Assembly (NCBI GenBank): GCA_023228045.1
Contig: JALOBY010000003.1
Coordinates: 28,069 to 92,068, forward strand
Source of the DNA: Endomicrobiales bacterium
Lineage (GTDB): Bacteria > Elusimicrobiota > Endomicrobiia > Endomicrobiales > JALOBY01
Direction: 5' to 3'
DNA: 64,000 nt
A model generated the notes under the pieces. That model was not told where the DNA came from, did not search any database, and saw only the letters and a list, made by a program, of their open reading frames with translations. Within the stretch, counting starts at the first letter, position 1; every line of letters starts with the position of its first letter. Below, in pieces: positions 53,665-62,202 of this stretch. The position numbers and the translations under genes are program-made.

Positions 53665-54371
53665 ACCACACTCTTTTTACACAATTTTCTATATTCACAA
53701 AAACTGCAATTTTGTGTGCAAGTAAAAAAATCCTGACTGCCAATAATTTTTGCCGCAAGTGTAATTTTATTTACTATAAAATCTTCCTGATAACTTGAAA
53801 AATCAAAGTTTACTTTTACATTTTCAGAAAGAAAATAATAAGTTAAACGGTTCGGGTCAAAGCCAAATGCTTTTTTACAGCCAAACTTATAAAGCAAAAG
53901 CTGATAATCATTTTTTATCTGCTCATCTGTTAATCTTTTATAATGCGTTTTGTATTCAATAAGCTCGTAGCTTTCATCTTTATGTTTGTCAATGCGGTCA
54001 ATAATGCCTACAACCTCTATATCACCTAAATTAAACGAAAAATTCTTTTCTGTGGAAACTATTTGCGATGCAAGTTTTGCTTCTTCATTCCAAAAAGTTA
54101 AAAGCAGCTTTTCGCCGCGTTCGTAGTACTCTTGCGCCATAGCCGGAGTTGCAAAACCCTCATTTTTCCAAGCAAGGTTGTAACAATCAATTAGCTTTTC
54201 AAATGTTTTTGTAGTTTCTTTAAAGTACAACTCTAACGCCTTATGAATACTATGGCCAAAAGATGATTGCGGTATTGGCGCAGAGTGCAGGCCGTCAATG
54301 TAAATTAACTTATACTTCCACGGACAAAATTCAACTGCTTTAATTTTTGAATAACTTACCTGAACGCTCAT
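53661..54371 (-). CDS. PD-(D/E)XK nuclease-superfamily protein with Fe-S cysteines (Cas4/RecB-like)
   Basis: 236 residues. It starts with VSYSKIKAVEFCPWKYKLIY, then GHSIHKALELYF (His of the RecB-like domain). The nuclease core VVGIIDRID ... YELIEYKT (Asp, then Glu-x-Lys) follows, with a Gln motif QLLLYKFG. Near the C terminus is the cysteine set CTQNCSFCEYRKLC, which with Cys16 would hold a [4Fe-4S] cluster as in AddB and Cas4. No CRISPR or helicase gene is nearby. It shares one base (TAATG) with rsmD. A DNA repair role is likely but unproven. Confidence 0.82.
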   Translation of the reverse strand: MSVQVSYSKIKAVEFCPWKYKLIYIDGLHSAPIPQSSFGHSIHKALELYFKETTKTFEKLIDCYNLAWKNEGFATPAMAQEYYERGEKLLLTFWNEEAKLASQIVSTEKNFSFNLGDIEVVGIIDRIDKHKDESYELIEYKTHYKRLTDEQIKNDYQLLLYKFGCKKAFGFDPNRLTYYFLSENVKVNFDFSSYQEDFIVNKITLAAKIIGSQDFFTCTQNCSFCEYRKLCKKSVV

Positions 54372-54967
54372 TATCCCTGTTCTTCTTTAGTACTTATCCC
54401 GCCGACTAATCCGTAAAAATCAACTACCGTATCACCGTATATTTTTTCACGTAAATGTTTCAACTGTTTTGGAACATTTACCATTTCTTTTATTTGCCGC
54501 TGGCTAATTACAAGCCCATCTGATTTAAGTAACCCGGAGCTAACTACAGCATTTAAAGTTGGTGTAGTTAACACAAGTGGCGTTTTATTTTCATCTTTGT
54601 AAGGCGGCCCTAAGTATATGATATCAAACTTTTCGTTTAACAATTTTAACGCTACAAAAACATCTGTATGCATAAGCACGGCATTGGAACTAAACCCAAG
54701 TTTTTCCAAGTTCCTTTTTATGTACGATAATGGCTGTTTATCGGCCTCTACAAAAACTGCCTTTGTAGCACCGCGAGATATTGCCTCTATGCCAACACTG
54801 CCAACACCCGCATAAAGATCTAAAAACGAACATTGCGGCAATTTTGCAGAAATTATGTCAAAAACTGACTTTTTAATCCGTGCTAAAATAGGCCTCGTTG
54901 CAAGGGTAGGCGGTGCATCTATTGACCTGCCGCGTGCGCAACCTGCAATTACTGTAGTAGGAGACAT
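54371..54967 (-). CDS. rsmD: 16S rRNA (guanine966-N2)-methyltransferase RsmD-like, altered catalytic motif
   Basis: 198 residues of the RsmD fold: VIAGCARGRSIDAPPTLATR, then the SAM-binding FLDLYAGVGSVGIEAISRGA and VFVEADKQPLSYIKRNL. The family's catalytic DPPY (or NPPY) motif reads LGPPY here (Gly120, codon at 54608-54610). This replaces the residue that normally holds the target guanine amino group; it may reduce or change activity, or reflect a sequence error. It is the first gene of the arginine-lysine directon and begins right beside element B copy 1. Confidence 0.85.
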   Translation of the reverse strand: MSPTTVIAGCARGRSIDAPPTLATRPILARIKKSVFDIISAKLPQCSFLDLYAGVGSVGIEAISRGATKAVFVEADKQPLSYIKRNLEKLGFSSNAVLMHTDVFVALKLLNEKFDIIYLGPPYKDENKTPLVLTTPTLNAVVSSGLLKSDGLVISQRQIKEMVNVPKQLKHLREKIYGDTVVDFYGLVGGISTKEEQG

Positions 54968-54982
54968 CTAAACGCCTTAATA

Positions 54983-55179
54983 TCGCGTCTCGCCAGTAGG
55001 CGGACTTAGTATTTCACTTCGTTTCATACTTGGTTTGGCTAATATGATTACGCCAAACCGCTCTACAAGGGAAAACCTAAGGTTTTCCCATTTCGTCGTC
55101 GCTCACCCTGCTCGCTGAACCCTTTCCCCGCCCTTGGCGAGGTCTAGCCTCGGGCTGACTAAGTTGTAAGAGAACATTT
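54983..55179. repeat. Dispersed element B, copy 1
   Basis: About 197 bp filling most of the gap between rsmD and cdd, strongly similar to 57692-57868. It contains TTTGGC..GCCAAA and a perfect 9-bp inverted repeat GGGAAAACC/GGTTTTCCC (55069-55077, 55081-55089). ACTTAGT-type sequences lie near both ends, and the shared right end is TTGTAAGAGAACATTT. There is no coding potential. It includes an extra GC-rich segment (CGCCCTTGGCGAGG) absent from copy 2 but present near 3.4 kb. Confidence 0.8.
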
Positions 55180-55230
55180 TCAGTGATTTTATATTTTTTG
55201 AGTGATATTAGTCAATTGCGAGGTTTATAG

Positions 55231-55617
55231 TTAAAATGGATTGGTTAGCAGGTCTTTTAATGAAAATGTTTTAATTTCAGGTTTTTTGCAGGCTACAACA
55301 ATCTCTAAACTTTCCGCAAACTCACTTAGAAATTGCAGGCATGCCCCGCATGGAATTGGTGGTTTTTGAGAGTTCGCGTAAATTGCAACTTTTAATATTT
55401 GTTTGTTGCCGTCAGAAATTGCCGCGCATAAAGCAGAACGCTCGGCGCATATTGTTAAACCATAAGAAGCATTTTCAACATTTACACCCGAGTATATTTT
55501 GCCATCTTTAGCCAAAATTGCCGCACCTACTTTATATTTTGAGTACGGGCTGTAGGAGTTTTTTGAAGCTTCTTTGGCAATTTTGACCAGATTTGCATTT
55601 ACCTTTGTGCTATTCAT
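55231..55617 (-). CDS. cdd: Cytidine deaminase
   Basis: Hydrolyses cytidine and deoxycytidine to uridine forms for salvage. 128 residues, the homotetrameric size class. The zinc site and catalytic Glu are in CAERSALCAAI, with the second zinc cysteine pair in PPIPCGACLQFLSEF. SPYSKYKVGAAILAKDGK is at the N terminus. AGGAG precedes the start. It sits between two repeat elements. Confidence 0.96.
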   Translation of the reverse strand: MNSTKVNANLVKIAKEASKNSYSPYSKYKVGAAILAKDGKIYSGVNVENASYGLTICAERSALCAAISDGNKQILKVAIYANSQKPPIPCGACLQFLSEFAESLEIVVACKKPEIKTFSLKDLLTNPF

Positions 55618-55750
55618 AAATTACTCCTGGCATAATATTCTTTATGCCTGATTACACAGATTGTAAAGCATAGATTGTAAAGATTAATTCATTAGTCTTT
55701 TTATCTGACAGCTTTCGTTTCCAAAATTTCATTCTGATATATTCTAATGT

Positions 55751-55824
55751 CCCCCCTCACCTCAATCCTCTCCCTCGAGGGGAGAGGAAGCCCAAAGGGC
55801 AGGTGAGGGTGATGTAAAAGTATC
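55751..55824. repeat. Palindromic repeat C, copy 1
   Basis: The core is a near-perfect hairpin CCTCTCCCTCGAGGGGAGAGG nested in an outer CCTCACCT/AGGTGAGG pair, with a GCCC..GGGC side stem. The reverse complement recurs at 63606-63679 with only a few differences over about 74 bp. It lies in the 240-bp gap between cdd and the PfkB-family kinase; nothing else is recognisable in that gap. Confidence 0.85.
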
Positions 55825-55857
55825 TTTCGTTAAAACCAAGGCATACCCATTTCGGAA

Positions 55858-56772
55858 TCATGTGCTTAAGTGCTCAAAATGCGTTAATTGCTTAAACTGT
55901 TTATATCGTTTGTTTATTTCGGCATTAGTTAGTTTTATCAATCTGTTAACGCTAAATGCCTCAACATTAAACGATGCCATAACACTACCGGTTATTACCG
56001 CACGGCGCATCTCTTTTTTATTTATTTTGGAACACGCGGCAAGGTATCCCATAAAACCACCAGCAAATGAATCGCCCGCTCCGGTAGGATCAAAAACATC
56101 TTCAAGCGGGTAGGCAGGTGCCGAAAACAACTCATTTTTGCTTACAAAAAGCGCGCCGTACTCACCTCGTTTTATTACAATTGCCCAAGGGCCTATTTGA
56201 AATATTTTTTTTGCGGCTTTAAGAAGGTTATGCTCGCCAGTAAATTGCCTTATTTCCGACTCATTTATTGTAAGAATATCTACATATTTAAGTGTTTTTT
56301 CAAGTTGTTTAGGTTTGGTTTGTATCCAATAGTTCATTGTGTCGCAACCAACAAGCTCCGGCTTTTTAATTTGCTTCAAAACATTAAGCTGAAGCTCCGG
56401 GTCAATATTTGCGAGAAAAACAAATTTTGTGTTTTTTAATTCAAGTGGCACAACAGGTTTAAATGACGAAAAAACATTTAATTGCGTATCAATGGTTTGA
56501 GCGCTGTTTAGGTCGTAATTATACTCACCTTGCCACCTGAATGTTTTACCTTTTGCAACTTCAAGGCCACTGGTATCTATTTTGCGTTTCGCAAGCATAT
56601 CAATGTATTTTTTTGGAAAATCTGAACCAACAACCGCAACAAGTTTCACATCAGTAAAATAAGCAGCCGCTATTGAAAAGTAAATTGAAGAACCGCCAAG
56701 GGCATCTTTAACATTGCCAAAAGGAGTTTTTACCGAATCAAGCGCTGCAGAACCAACTACAAGAATAGACAT
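55858..56772 (-). CDS. PfkB-family sugar/nucleoside kinase
   Basis: 304 residues of the ribokinase fold: LVVGSAALDSVKTPFG, the GG substrate loop in ALGGSSIYFSIAA, VAVVGSDFPKKYIDML, LTINESEIRQFTG and the anion hole/catalytic Asp DPTGAGDSFAGGFMGYLA. The substrate is not clear. Its place directly after mtnP and among nucleoside genes suggests a nucleoside or methylthioribose-type sugar substrate, which is inference. Confidence 0.88.
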   Translation of the reverse strand: MSILVVGSAALDSVKTPFGNVKDALGGSSIYFSIAAAYFTDVKLVAVVGSDFPKKYIDMLAKRKIDTSGLEVAKGKTFRWQGEYNYDLNSAQTIDTQLNVFSSFKPVVPLELKNTKFVFLANIDPELQLNVLKQIKKPELVGCDTMNYWIQTKPKQLEKTLKYVDILTINESEIRQFTGEHNLLKAAKKIFQIGPWAIVIKRGEYGALFVSKNELFSAPAYPLEDVFDPTGAGDSFAGGFMGYLAACSKINKKEMRRAVITGSVMASFNVEAFSVNRLIKLTNAEINKRYKQFKQLTHFEHLST

Positions 56773-56784
56773 TTCATCCCCTCA

Positions 56785-57675
56785 TTACTTAATATATTTT
56801 GAAATTAATGGCGCCAAATCTTCTTTAATTTTTTCAGATATTATCTCAGGAGCTGTATAAATAGCATTTTTTAACGCATTCTGACATTGTATTGTGCAAG
56901 TACAAGCGGTGTTATCTCCAATTTTTGGCAAGACATACTTAATTAAGCGCTCAACATTGCTATTATTTTCTTTCATTACGCTAAGCACAACTTCTGGTGT
57001 TACTTCATCATTTTCTTTCCATGCGTCATAATCAGTTATAAGCGCGACCATTGCGTAGCAAATTTCTGCCTCACGGGCCAGCTTTGCCTCTGGTATTGCG
57101 GTCATACCAATTAAATCAAAACCACTTTTTTGATAAAAGAGTGACTCGGCCTTTGTGGAAAACTGAGGCCCCTCTATACAAACATAGGTTCCGCCGTTGT
57201 GATGTTCTATGCCAAGCTCCCTAACCGATTTGTGCAGCGTTTCACGCAAACAAGTACAAAATGGATTTGCGAAAGCAATATGTCCAACTATCCCATTGCT
57301 AAAAAATGAAAGTGGGCGGTTTTTTGTTCTGTCAAATATTTGATCTGGCAATACAAAATGACGTGGTTTGTAATCGTCACGCAAGGAACCACAGGCCGAT
57401 ATTGCAATTATTTTTTTCACACCCAGCATTTTTAGCGCAAATATGTTCGCGCGTGAGTTCACCTCAGATGGAGTGAACCTATGGCCTTTGCCATGCCGCG
57501 GTAAAAAAGCGCAACTTACACCGTCTATAGTTCCTATGGTTATAGGGTCCGATGGCGAACCAAATGGCGTGGTTATGTTTATTGTTTTAATATCTTTAAG
57601 CCCATCAATAGCGTAAACACCGCTACCACCAATTATTGCAAGTTTTACTTCTGGAAGTTTGCCTGTATCTATCAT
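56785..57675 (-). CDS. mtnP: S-methyl-5'-thioadenosine phosphorylase
   Basis: Cleaves methylthioadenosine with phosphate to adenine and methylthioribose-1-phosphate. 296 residues. It has KLAIIGGSGVYAIDGL, TTPFGSPSDPITIG, FLPRHGKGHRFTPSEVNSRA, ISACGSLRDD, GGTYVCIEGPQFSTKAES and DLIGMTAIPEAKLAREAEIC, all of the MTAP subgroup. Some relatives prefer inosine or guanosine. It is 12 bases from the PfkB gene and separated from recJ by element B copy 2. Confidence 0.92.
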   Translation of the reverse strand: MIDTGKLPEVKLAIIGGSGVYAIDGLKDIKTINITTPFGSPSDPITIGTIDGVSCAFLPRHGKGHRFTPSEVNSRANIFALKMLGVKKIIAISACGSLRDDYKPRHFVLPDQIFDRTKNRPLSFFSNGIVGHIAFANPFCTCLRETLHKSVRELGIEHHNGGTYVCIEGPQFSTKAESLFYQKSGFDLIGMTAIPEAKLAREAEICYAMVALITDYDAWKENDEVTPEVVLSVMKENNSNVERLIKYVLPKIGDNTACTCTIQCQNALKNAIYTAPEIISEKIKEDLAPLISKYIK

Positions 57676-57691
57676 TTTACGCTCCTTTATG

Positions 57692-57868
57692 TCGCGTCTC
57701 GCCTATGTGCAGACTTAGTATTCACTTCGTTCATACTTGGTTTGGCTAAGATGATTTCGCCAAACCGCTCTACAAGGGAAAACCTATGGTTTTCCCGTTT
57801 CGTCGTCGCTTGTCACACCAACGGCGGGACTGCGCTGAACCCTTTCCTTAAGTTGTAAGAGAACATTT
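57692..57868. repeat. Dispersed element B, copy 2
   Basis: About 177 bp in the gap between recJ and mtnP, matching 54983-55179. A perfect 9-bp inverted repeat GGGAAAACC/GGTTTTCCC lies at 57776-57784 and 57788-57796, beside TTTGGC..GCCAAA. The right end (TTGTAAGAGAACATTT) reaches the recJ stop codon. No gene is encoded. Confidence 0.8.
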
Positions 57869-60077
57869 AAACTGGAATGATGTCTAGTAAATTTAATTGT
57901 ACTGAAAATGTATCCTGCCAAAAATTTGACTCAACCTTTAAAAGCAGGTCGGCATGTTGATTTTCACAAAAATCATTTTTCAAACTGCCCATATCTCTTC
58001 CAAAAGCATTAATGCGGTGTGCGCTATTTTTTGAAACTTTTAATTTAAGATGGTCACCAATTTTAGCAATTTCATGAAGTTTTACATCTCTTACAATAAA
58101 TATCGGCTCCGGGTTTGCCGCACCAAATGGCTCAAGTTTTGCAAGTTCCATAAGCAGGTCTGGCGATATTTCCGAAAGAGAAAGTTCTAAGTCAACTAAT
58201 GTTTTTTGCTCTTGCGAAAGCTCCGACAAAAGCTCACCTGCAACTTTTTTTAGCTCTTGGGTAAATAACGGTATATTTTCTGTTTTTATTGTTAAACCTG
58301 CGGCTTGGGCATGGCCTCCAAACTTAACCAACAAATGCGATACTTTAGAAAATGCCGCGGTAATATCAAAACCACCTGCAGAACGGGCTGAACCAACAGC
58401 TTCATCTCCCTGATTAATCAATAAAACCGTCGGTTTGTTATATTTTTTTGAAATGCGGGATGCGATTATGCCAGTTACTCCATGGGCAAGGTCGGATGCG
58501 CATACAATTAAAATTTTATCTTTTTCAACATCACACTGCAGTTTAAGTAATGGTTCAAATTTTTCTAAATTCAGCGATTGAAGGTTTTTTCTATCATCAT
58601 TTAAGTCTAAAAGTTCATTAATTAGATCGTGGGCTTCACGCTCTTCGCAAGAAAGCAAAAGTTTTAATGCAACTGAGGCCTTACCCATACGCCCTGCGGC
58701 GTTTAAGACAGGTGAAACCTGCCAAGCTATGGTTTTTGCCGTAAATCCCGGCCCGTTTTTAATTGGATTATGACAGCGCTCAACAAGTTTTTTTAAACCA
58801 ACTCTTTGAGTATTTGAAATACTTTTTAGCCCCTCTTTTACAATTATACGGTTTTCCGCGATAAGAGGCATAATATCGGCGATAGTGCCAAGCGCAAGCA
58901 AATCCATAGCGGAACGCCTAAAATAGTCCATTCGGCAGTCAGATAACCTCTCCAATGCAAGATACACCTTGTATGCAAGCATTGCATCGGCAAGAGCTCT
59001 ATGTAGTGAGCTTTCATCACACAAAACTTCTAATTTTTTTGCAACTGATGCAAGCTTGTAACTTTCACAAGCGAGCAATTTTCTTGCAAGTAGAAGCGTA
59101 TCTACCACAGGGTTTGAAATTTCACGCCTAAAATATTTTTTTGCAGCGAGTTTTAAAAAACTCAAATCAAAATCACTATTGTGAGCAACAAGTGTTCGCA
59201 AACCTATAAAGTCAAAAAACTTTTTTAAGGCAATTTCTGGCTCTGGCGCATTTTCAAGCATATCGTCAGTAATACCATTTACGGCACTTGCAACAGGATG
59301 TATTGGTTTGCTGATTTTAACAAGCGTTGAAAAAGTTCCTTGTATTACGCCGTTTTTGAATAGCACAGCTGAAAGCTCACAAATTTGATCTTGCGCCGGG
59401 TTAAGGCCGGTAGTTTCTATGTCAATTGCGGCAAACTCAATATTGAAACTTTTGCCAAATGAAAGCATAAGAGCTTCTGACAATTTAAACGCTACGGAGC
59501 ATCCTGCAAGGTCTTTAAATGTATAATCGGGCGCAACTTTAGGGTTTATGATTGCATAAGCAGATGGCAATGGGTCTACTGGGGCGTGATGGTCGGTTAC
59601 AACTACATCAATTCCTAAAGAGTTGGCGTAATCAATTTGGTTTAACGCGGTTATCCCGCAGTCAACGGTAATTATTAAGCTGACACCTTTATCAGCAAAT
59701 TCTTTTATAACGGGTTCATGCAAACCATAACCTTCATCGGAAGGTATGTACCACAAGGGTTCGCTGCCAAGCGCTTTTAATGTATTGTGCATTACGCAAA
59801 CTGCGGTTAAACCGTCCACATCTTTATCACCATATATTAATATTTTTTCATTATCATATACCGCCTTGCGTATTCTCTCAGCAGCTTTCACCATTCCACT
59901 TAAGAGAAATGGATTTGTAAGGTTTTCAATTTTTGTGTTTATATAGTTACACATATCCAGAGATGTAGTTACACCTCTGTTTACTAACACAGTGCAAATT
60001 ATATTAGATAACCCCGTTTCTTCGGATAAACGAGCTATCAGTTCTTTATCTGAAACAATCAATTGCCAGCTGCTCAT
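57867..60077 (-). CDS. recJ: Single-strand DNA exonuclease RecJ with an inserted DnaQ-like 3'-5' exonuclease domain
   Basis: RecJ degrades 5'-ended single strands in recombination and repair. Numbering is from the upstream ATG at 60086; I prefer the ATG at 60077, which overlaps the previous stop as ATGA. The DHH core shows GDKDVDG (86-92), TVDCGI, VVTDHHAPVD (Asp165-His-His) and INPK (180-183), then LAGCSVAFKLSEAL. At about 216-380 a DEDDh exonuclease is inserted: FAAIDIETTGLNP (Asp222, Glu224), VNGITDDML, LVAHNSDFDLSFL (Asp307) and HRALADA (His362, Asp367). RecJ resumes at MDLLALGTIADIMPL and ends with the DHHA1 motif GGHAQAAGL and an OB-like tail. The whole is 739 residues against about 560-580 for plain RecJ. 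Both active sites look complete, so it may digest from both ends or proofread. Confidence 0.93.
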   Translation of the reverse strand: MSSWQLIVSDKELIARLSEETGLSNIICTVLVNRGVTTSLDMCNYINTKIENLTNPFLLSGMVKAAERIRKAVYDNEKILIYGDKDVDGLTAVCVMHNTLKALGSEPLWYIPSDEGYGLHEPVIKEFADKGVSLIITVDCGITALNQIDYANSLGIDVVVTDHHAPVDPLPSAYAIINPKVAPDYTFKDLAGCSVAFKLSEALMLSFGKSFNIEFAAIDIETTGLNPAQDQICELSAVLFKNGVIQGTFSTLVKISKPIHPVASAVNGITDDMLENAPEPEIALKKFFDFIGLRTLVAHNSDFDLSFLKLAAKKYFRREISNPVVDTLLLARKLLACESYKLASVAKKLEVLCDESSLHRALADAMLAYKVYLALERLSDCRMDYFRRSAMDLLALGTIADIMPLIAENRIIVKEGLKSISNTQRVGLKKLVERCHNPIKNGPGFTAKTIAWQVSPVLNAAGRMGKASVALKLLLSCEEREAHDLINELLDLNDDRKNLQSLNLEKFEPLLKLQCDVEKDKILIVCASDLAHGVTGIIASRISKKYNKPTVLLINQGDEAVGSARSAGGFDITAAFSKVSHLLVKFGGHAQAAGLTIKTENIPLFTQELKKVAGELLSELSQEQKTLVDLELSLSEISPDLLMELAKLEPFGAANPEPIFIVRDVKLHEIAKIGDHLKLKVSKNSAHRINAFGRDMGSLKNDFCENQHADLLLKVESNFWQDTFSVQLNLLDIIPV

Positions 60078-61381
60078 ATTTCGCATTCCACAATTTTATT
60101 TTTTTTGGGCAGCAACTTAGTTATTTTATAAGCGTTTAAAACTCTTAAAAAAGCATCCGTTGCGCGGCTTTTAGTGCTTGTATGCAGAGTGGCAAGGACA
60201 TTTCCAATTGCCACTTTTTCGCCGACAATCTTATTTAATGTTATACCGGCACTTTGGTCTATTAAATCTTCTTTTTTTATTCTGCCTGCGCCAAGCAATA
60301 CGGACGCAAAACCGATTTGTTTTGCATCTATTGAGCCAACATAACCGTTTCTATTGCTACGCACGCTTACTTGAACTTTTGATTTTTCAATCATATCGGT
60401 ATTTTTTATGTATCTCACATCACCGCCTTGCGCGCTAATCATTGAACAAAATTTATTTAATGCCTTCCCATTTGATAGATTTGTTTCAAGCAATGTTTGT
60501 GCCTCGGTTTTGTTTTTTACAATTTTTGAGAGAACTAACGCTTTTTTTCCAAGTTCAATAATCAAATTGTAAAAATCGCCTGGCTCTTTGGACCCCTTCA
60601 ATATTTCAATTGATTGAATTAGCTCAAGGTTGTTACCAACAGCTCTGCCAAGCGGGTTATTCATATTTGTTATTAAAGCTCCGCATTTAATTGAATTCGC
60701 CTTCGCTATATCAATTAAAACCCCAGCAAGCTTTTTTGCCTGCGATGCGCTTTGCATAAATGCGCCCTTGCCAAACTTTACATCTAAAACAAGCACGCTT
60801 AAATTTTCAATAAGTTTTTTTGACATAATACTTGCCGCAATTAAGCCGATAGATGGCACCGTAGCGGTGGCATCGCGCAAAGCATATAAAAACTTATCTG
60901 CCGGCGCATACTGAGAGGTTTGCCCAACCATAAACAAACCAAGTTTTGAAAGTTGTTTTTCGGCTGTTATTTTTTTGAGGTCTAATTTTATGCCGGCAAT
61001 TCCCCGCAGTTTATCTAATGTGCCGCCTGTGTGCCCAAGCCCGCGGCCCGATATCATTGGAACTGCAACCCCGCAAGATGCCAGTAACGGGGCAAGTACA
61101 AGCGATGTTCCATCACCAACCCCGCCTGTTGAGTGTTTATCTACAATTGGAATTTTTTTTGGTAAATTAAAATTAAATTGTTCCCCAGAGTTTGCCATTG
61201 CCTTTGCAAGTGAGAATAACTCTTTATTATTTAAACCATTAATAAACATTGCCATAAGCAGGGCGGATGCCTGATAGTCCGCTATTTTACCGTTTATGCA
61301 GCCGTTAACAAAGAACTCAACTTCTTGGAAAGTTAGTTTTTTGTCATCTCTTTTCTTTTCTATCACTTCAATTATATTCAT
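60074..61381 (-). CDS. pdp: Pyrimidine-nucleoside (thymidine) phosphorylase
   Basis: Phosphorolyses uridine, thymidine or deoxyuridine to base and (deoxy)ribose-1-phosphate. 435 residues. It has GLNNKELFSLAKAMANSGE, DKHSTGGVGDGTSLVLAPLL, VPMISGRGLGHTGGTLDKL, FMVGQTSQYAPADKFLYALR, the LDVKFGKGAFM substrate loop and GNNLELIQSIEILKGS. Pdp and DeoA are hard to separate by eye; Pdp is favoured by length and context. It overlaps punA by 4 bases. Confidence 0.93.
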   Translation of the reverse strand: MNIIEVIEKKRDDKKLTFQEVEFFVNGCINGKIADYQASALLMAMFINGLNNKELFSLAKAMANSGEQFNFNLPKKIPIVDKHSTGGVGDGTSLVLAPLLASCGVAVPMISGRGLGHTGGTLDKLRGIAGIKLDLKKITAEKQLSKLGLFMVGQTSQYAPADKFLYALRDATATVPSIGLIAASIMSKKLIENLSVLVLDVKFGKGAFMQSASQAKKLAGVLIDIAKANSIKCGALITNMNNPLGRAVGNNLELIQSIEILKGSKEPGDFYNLIIELGKKALVLSKIVKNKTEAQTLLETNLSNGKALNKFCSMISAQGGDVRYIKNTDMIEKSKVQVSVRSNRNGYVGSIDAKQIGFASVLLGAGRIKKEDLIDQSAGITLNKIVGEKVAIGNVLATLHTSTKSRATDAFLRVLNAYKITKLLPKKNKIVECEI

Positions 61382-62202
61382 TTAAGGTTTGAAAATACCT
61401 CTTCAATTATTTTGCTCAGTTTTCCTATAACATTCACTCCGGTTTTAAGAACCTCTTCATGTGTTAATTTTTTCTTTATCACGCCTGCCGCCATATTTGA
61501 TATGTACGCTAAGCCCAAAACCTTTATGCCAAGTTTATTTGCAACAATAGTTTCAGGTATTACCGACATACCAACCAAGTCGGCACCAAGAGTTCTAAAT
61601 GCCTTAACTTCCGCTGGTGTTTCATACGAGGGGCCTTGCACGCCAAGGTAAACGCCTTTATTTATGCGAATTTTATGCTTTAGTGAAGCGCCAAGCGCAA
61701 ACTTTGAAAGCTCCGAGTTATAAATAAGCGTCATATCTGGAAAGCGCTCACCCATAATTGCATAGTTTTCCCCGCGCAATGGGTTTTTACCCATTAAATT
61801 TATATGGTCGCTTATTACAACTATGTCGCCGGGCCTGTATGTTTTATTAATTCCACCTGCGGCCGCCGTTACAACCAAGTACTCCACCCCGAGCTGTTTC
61901 ATTAAATAGATTGGATAAGTTACCTCATCCATGCAATACCCCTCGTAATAATGCAAGCGCCCCTGCATAATTATTGCGGGAATATTAAACATTTTGCCAA
62001 TAAGCAATTTGCCCTTATGGCCTTTTACAGTGGTTTTTGCAAAATGCGGTATTTCTTCATAATTTAGAAGTGTATCGTTAATTGAGCCCTCAACAATATC
62101 CCCTAAGCCGGAGCCAAGAATAACTCCAACTTTTGGCACAAGAGCTGTTTTGCTTTTTATAAATTTTGTGGTTTCTTCAAGCTTTGAAATATGCGATGTC
62201 AT
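61378..62202 (-). CDS. punA: Purine nucleoside phosphorylase (PNP-I, trimeric type)
   Basis: Phosphorolyses inosine and guanosine. 274 residues. It has VGVILGSGLGDIVEG, GHKGKLLIGKMF, IIMQGRLHYYEGY, VTAAAGGINKTYRPGD (the Ala and Gly phosphate loop), DHINLMGKNPLRG, GVQGPSYETPAEVKAF, LGADLVGMSVIPETIVA and LAYISNMAAGV with the Asn that favours 6-oxopurines. It overlaps the deoB remnant by 4 bases (ATGA). Confidence 0.95.
   Translation of the reverse strand: MTSHISKLEETTKFIKSKTALVPKVGVILGSGLGDIVEGSINDTLLNYEEIPHFAKTTVKGHKGKLLIGKMFNIPAIIMQGRLHYYEGYCMDEVTYPIYLMKQLGVEYLVVTAAAGGINKTYRPGDIVVISDHINLMGKNPLRGENYAIMGERFPDMTLIYNSELSKFALGASLKHKIRINKGVYLGVQGPSYETPAEVKAFRTLGADLVGMSVIPETIVANKLGIKVLGLAYISNMAAGVIKKKLTHEEVLKTGVNVIGKLSKIIEEVFSNLK

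Noticed and set aside
53018..53725. Long plus-strand reading frame (235 codons)
   Set aside because: It is entirely antisense to argB, which has full family motifs; no ribosome-binding site or known domain.
53661..54371. cas4 of a CRISPR system
   Set aside because: No cas genes or arrays are near; only the nuclease fold and cysteines are shared.
55670..55720. Promoter-like boxes upstream of cdd (TTTACA with a poor -10)
   Set aside because: The -10 candidate matches only about half the consensus.
54983..57868. CRISPR array from repeated hairpins near 55 and 57.7 kb
   Set aside because: Only two copies, far apart, with whole-element similarity and no regular spacers.
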